Positions 61,086 through 64,000 of a stretch of DNA of 64,000 nucleotides are shown one piece after another (within the stretch, counting starts at the first letter, position 1; each line of letters opens with the position of its first letter). The stretch comes from Sipunculus nudus (lineage: Eukaryota; Annelida; Sipuncula; Golfingiida; Sipunculidae). Made by a program: the position numbers and the translations under genes. A model generated the notes under the pieces. It ran no database searches, had not been told where the DNA came from, and worked only from the letters and a program-made list of their open reading frames with translations. Location: assembly GCA_026874595.1 (NCBI GenBank), contig CM049309.1, positions 10,937,076-11,001,075 of the forward strand. Reading direction: 5' to 3'.

Positions 61086-62705
61086 TTCCTGCCGGCGGCA
61101 ATAATACGCAGTTTAAACATTAGCCATTAAGTTCAACAATCCTCTATAATGGACAAAGTGTAAATACAATTATTTGATCATAATGCAATTTAAAGTTAGA
61201 CTTAGAATTCAGCAATCATTAAGCGTTTATTACGTTATCAATTTATAAACATGAGATTAATTAAAAACGTTATGAAAAATAGTGTTAGGTGCAAATATTG
61301 AGCAGACAATGTTAACTTTTAATATCTTTTGTGAATAAGAATCAAAATAATCAAGTAAAATGCGAGAACAAATTTGAAAACGCTGCAGTACTGAAAATGA
61401 ACGCTTGCCATTCATTTTTTTCTTGCCTAGGTATTCGATGACGCTGCTGATTGCCACTAGATGTCTCTGATGATAATTTGTTCAACATGCGCTTTCGGTG
61501 TCTCTCTTTGACTTGGTCTGCCTGCCTGTCTACCTGTCTGTCTCTCCCTTTCGCACTGATACTACATATAACAGTAACCTAAATGGATTTCTGGAAAAGC
61601 TACTATTTTTTCGCATTAAACGATGTATTACATATTTAAACAATACTCAAGAAATGTATGTTGTAATTTTGTGAAACAGACGCCAATAAACTGTAAGGTG
61701 TGCCTGTGATATCCGTAGATTACCAGTGAGGCATTAAAACAGATTGTCATCCCTTTCACAATTAAACTCTTACAGTTCGACTAACATAACAGCTTAACAA
61801 CAATCTACAGACAGCAAGTTATTCTATTTAAAATCCAAAATCGCATAAAATATTTGTTTAAAGGGCCAAGATCGTTTCCCATCTGTAGCCAAAATGAAAC
61901 AGATTATAAAAAAGGACAGAGAAAATCTATATTTTATTTGACGGTGGTGGCTTTAAATTGCTGTCCCGGAGGCAATCACGCGGCATGTCCGAAAGCAAGA
62001 ACGAATATTGCTAGTACGCGGCCTGTCCGAAAGCAAGAACGAATATTGCTAGTGGTCATTTAAATTTAAACAGAAGCTGATTTTTAAAAGCATGCTGAAA
62101 TCGAGGTTTCTAGGGAATTCAAGAGGTAACGCTAAAATCGTCAAAGAATATATACCTCTGATACTTTTATGTACAATTATCGTTTTAAATAAAAAAGTCT
62201 TAATTTTGGAAAAATTAAAATAACAGTTCAGCTTAATTTGTATTTATATTCATTTATCATTTTGCACGCTGTATCTCTGAATGCACACTATACATTTATC
62301 ATGTTACACAAAAAGTCTTTATTTTGGAAAAATTAAAAATTCTCACAATTTCAACCGATTTTGTATATTGAATAGCGCCCCCTGTATAGTGTTCACCACT
62401 AATCAATCACAGAGTGACAGTCGATACATTAAACTCATATAAGCTAAAACTAAATATAAGCCACATCAATTGAACCCGTTTCATGTCACCTTGATCTTTT
62501 ACAAGATGTGTTTCCAAAATTGTCCACATGCTGTCATTAGATGTTACCCATATATACATGTTACCCACGTCACGTGCATGGTGCTATCCTCTCTCATGGA
62601 AGGTACCCATTGCAAGATGTCCATCCCCCCCGATGCGAGCCTTCCAAACGTCGAAGTTCCCAGGACATAATACCCACTCAGACTGCCAAACCTGAATGGA
62701 TGTTA

Positions 62706-63546
62706 GTCCATGATACCACCGACATCTATCCAAGATGTATGAATATAACCCATGTCAGGTATACCCATTCCTACCTATATAGATGATACCCATGAAAACT
62801 ACCCGATCCAATAGATAGTATACCACTGCTACTCACCTGTACATGAAAACTACTACCCATGCAATCTACCCACTCTAGGAGATCTTACCCATGCAATGTA
62901 TACCCATGCAATGCTACCCATGCATGCTAGTTAGCAATACCGATATATGCTATACCCATGCAAGCTAATAGTTCCAATACATGCTAACCATGCAAGCCAT
63001 CAACTCCATCGGATGTTACCCATGCAAGGTCGTTATTCATTTGACGTCACCTACTCATGAAAAATACTCGCTTAGACTGCACCATAGAGTGATTTAAATG
63101 TAAGCATCTCCTCCCCAAATAAGTTTGGTTGAGGTCCATGATACCACCGACATCTATCCAAGATGTATGAATATAACCCATGTCAGGTATACCCATTCCT
63201 ACCTATATAGATGATACCCATGAAAACTACCCGATCCAATAGATAGTATACCACTGCTACTCACCTGTACATGAAAACTACTACCCATGCAACCACCCAC
63301 TCTAGGAGATCTTACCCATGCAATGCTACCCATGCATGCTAGTTAGCAATACCGATATATGCTATACCCATGCAAGCTAATAGTTCCAATACATGCTAAC
63401 CATGCAAGCCATCAACTCCATCGGATGTTACCCATGCAAGGTCGTTATTCATTGACGTAACCTACTCATGAAAAATACTCGCTTAGACTGCACCATAGAG
63501 TGATTTAAATGTAAGCATCTCCTCCCCAAATAAGTTTGGTTGAAGT
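62706..63546 (-). repeat. 428-bp tandem duplication in right arm
   Basis: The sequence starting 'gtccatgataccaccgacat' at 62706 is repeated from 63134, both copies ending 'cctccccaaataagtttgg' and 'ttga'. The second copy is about 15 bases shorter through small deletions. The left arm has a single copy (about 31275-31700), so the duplication arose after the arms formed. The units consist of degenerate TACCCATGC repeats. Confidence 0.85.
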
Positions 63547-64000
63547 CACCCTTTAAGCATATATATTACTGACATTATTAGCTAGCATATAACACATTAT
63601 AGCCTAGATTAATTTATAAAGTATGATAATTCTAACCTCATCGATTATATGTATATATACATGCAGCGCGGTCGCGCGAGCACACACACACGCGTATGCA
63701 AGGTTGGTACTTTTTTTTTATCAGAAAACAGATACTTTTTTGTGTCTTATATACACATTTGAAACTTATTATTTAAACAACCTTCATCTAAGTATTTTTT
63801 TTAAAATTTCTAACCATATCATTATCATTACGTTTATCTGACAAGTTGGGCCTGATCATATGCATGGTGTAGCACTAACAGACCAAAAAATAGGAATTCT
63901 CCTTACAGCGCCCCAGGACCTTTGATTGACCCGTCTCAATTAATAATAATAATATGATTGATAATAATACATTTTATCACTGTTATAATTTTTTTTAATT

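Larger units (their letters stand above)
43744..64000 (-). repeat. Right arm of the giant inverted repeat
   Basis: This is the inverted partner of 30832-41290, and it still matches the left arm at the last base of the window. The true outer end is therefore outside. It is about 20 kb because of extra sequence: about 44761-45000, 45545-47085, the block 49650-55720, a 1130-bp solo LTR at 56393-57522 and a tandem duplication at 62706-63546. Most of these are absent from the left arm at otherwise collinear positions. Confidence 0.9.

Noticed and set aside
30832-64000. Maverick/Polinton or other giant DNA transposon with very long TIRs
   Set aside because: No polymerase, integrase, ATPase or capsid-like frames lie in the spacer or arms, and the spacer is only 2.4 kb of relic sequence.

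Overview
This is a eukaryotic, AT-rich and repeat-dense stretch of an invertebrate genome. The only recognisable conserved host gene is the 5' part of a G-protein alpha-q subunit gene on the minus strand (exon 1 at 29463-29580, exon 2 at 10596-10780). Its N-terminus resembles protostome Galpha-q. That, together with the repeat landscape, suggests a mollusc or other lophotrochozoan, but the species cannot be fixed from the sequence alone.

Positions 1-30.8 kb are the two large introns and the 5' flank of that gene. Between the exons and in the partial second intron I see only mobile elements and simple repeats: a Harbinger-like MITE with TAA target duplications (8491-8826), a 3.15-kb foldback element with long terminal inverted repeats and a perfect 6-bp target duplication (15300-18448), a 277-bp tandem repeat inside it, a 22-bp minisatellite, and degenerate copies of a short-LTR retroelement whose LTR carries tRNA-gene-like A and B boxes (about 23.1 and 27.0-27.4 kb).

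From about 30.83 kb to the end of the window the DNA is one giant imperfect inverted repeat. The left arm is about 30832-41290, the spacer about 41291-43743, and the right arm runs from about 43744 to 64000 and is still continuing where the window ends. The right arm is about twice as long because of right-arm insertions (a solo LTR, a 4-kb long-TIR element, a 1.5-kb block, a tandem duplication) and left-arm deletions.

The arms carry four copies of an unrecognised two-exon gene for a small acidic protein: A (35268-36105, +), B (38133-38641, +), C (48136-51019, -) and D (58027-59129, -). They share TATA promoters, conserved upstream modules, splice sites and polyadenylation signals. The exon 2 frame is open in A, C and D, but each exon 1 is damaged (frameshift in A, the same in-frame TAG in C and D, exon 1 missing in B), and B has a nonsense codon in exon 2. 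Copy D holds a 249-bp tract identical to copy C inside otherwise A-like sequence, which points to gene conversion. Arm identity is also patchy: about 95 percent in a sample near the outer end, and 98-100 percent near the centre. The palindrome and its decaying, homogenising gene family are the most unusual content here. An assembly artefact joining two haplotypes head to head must be excluded first.
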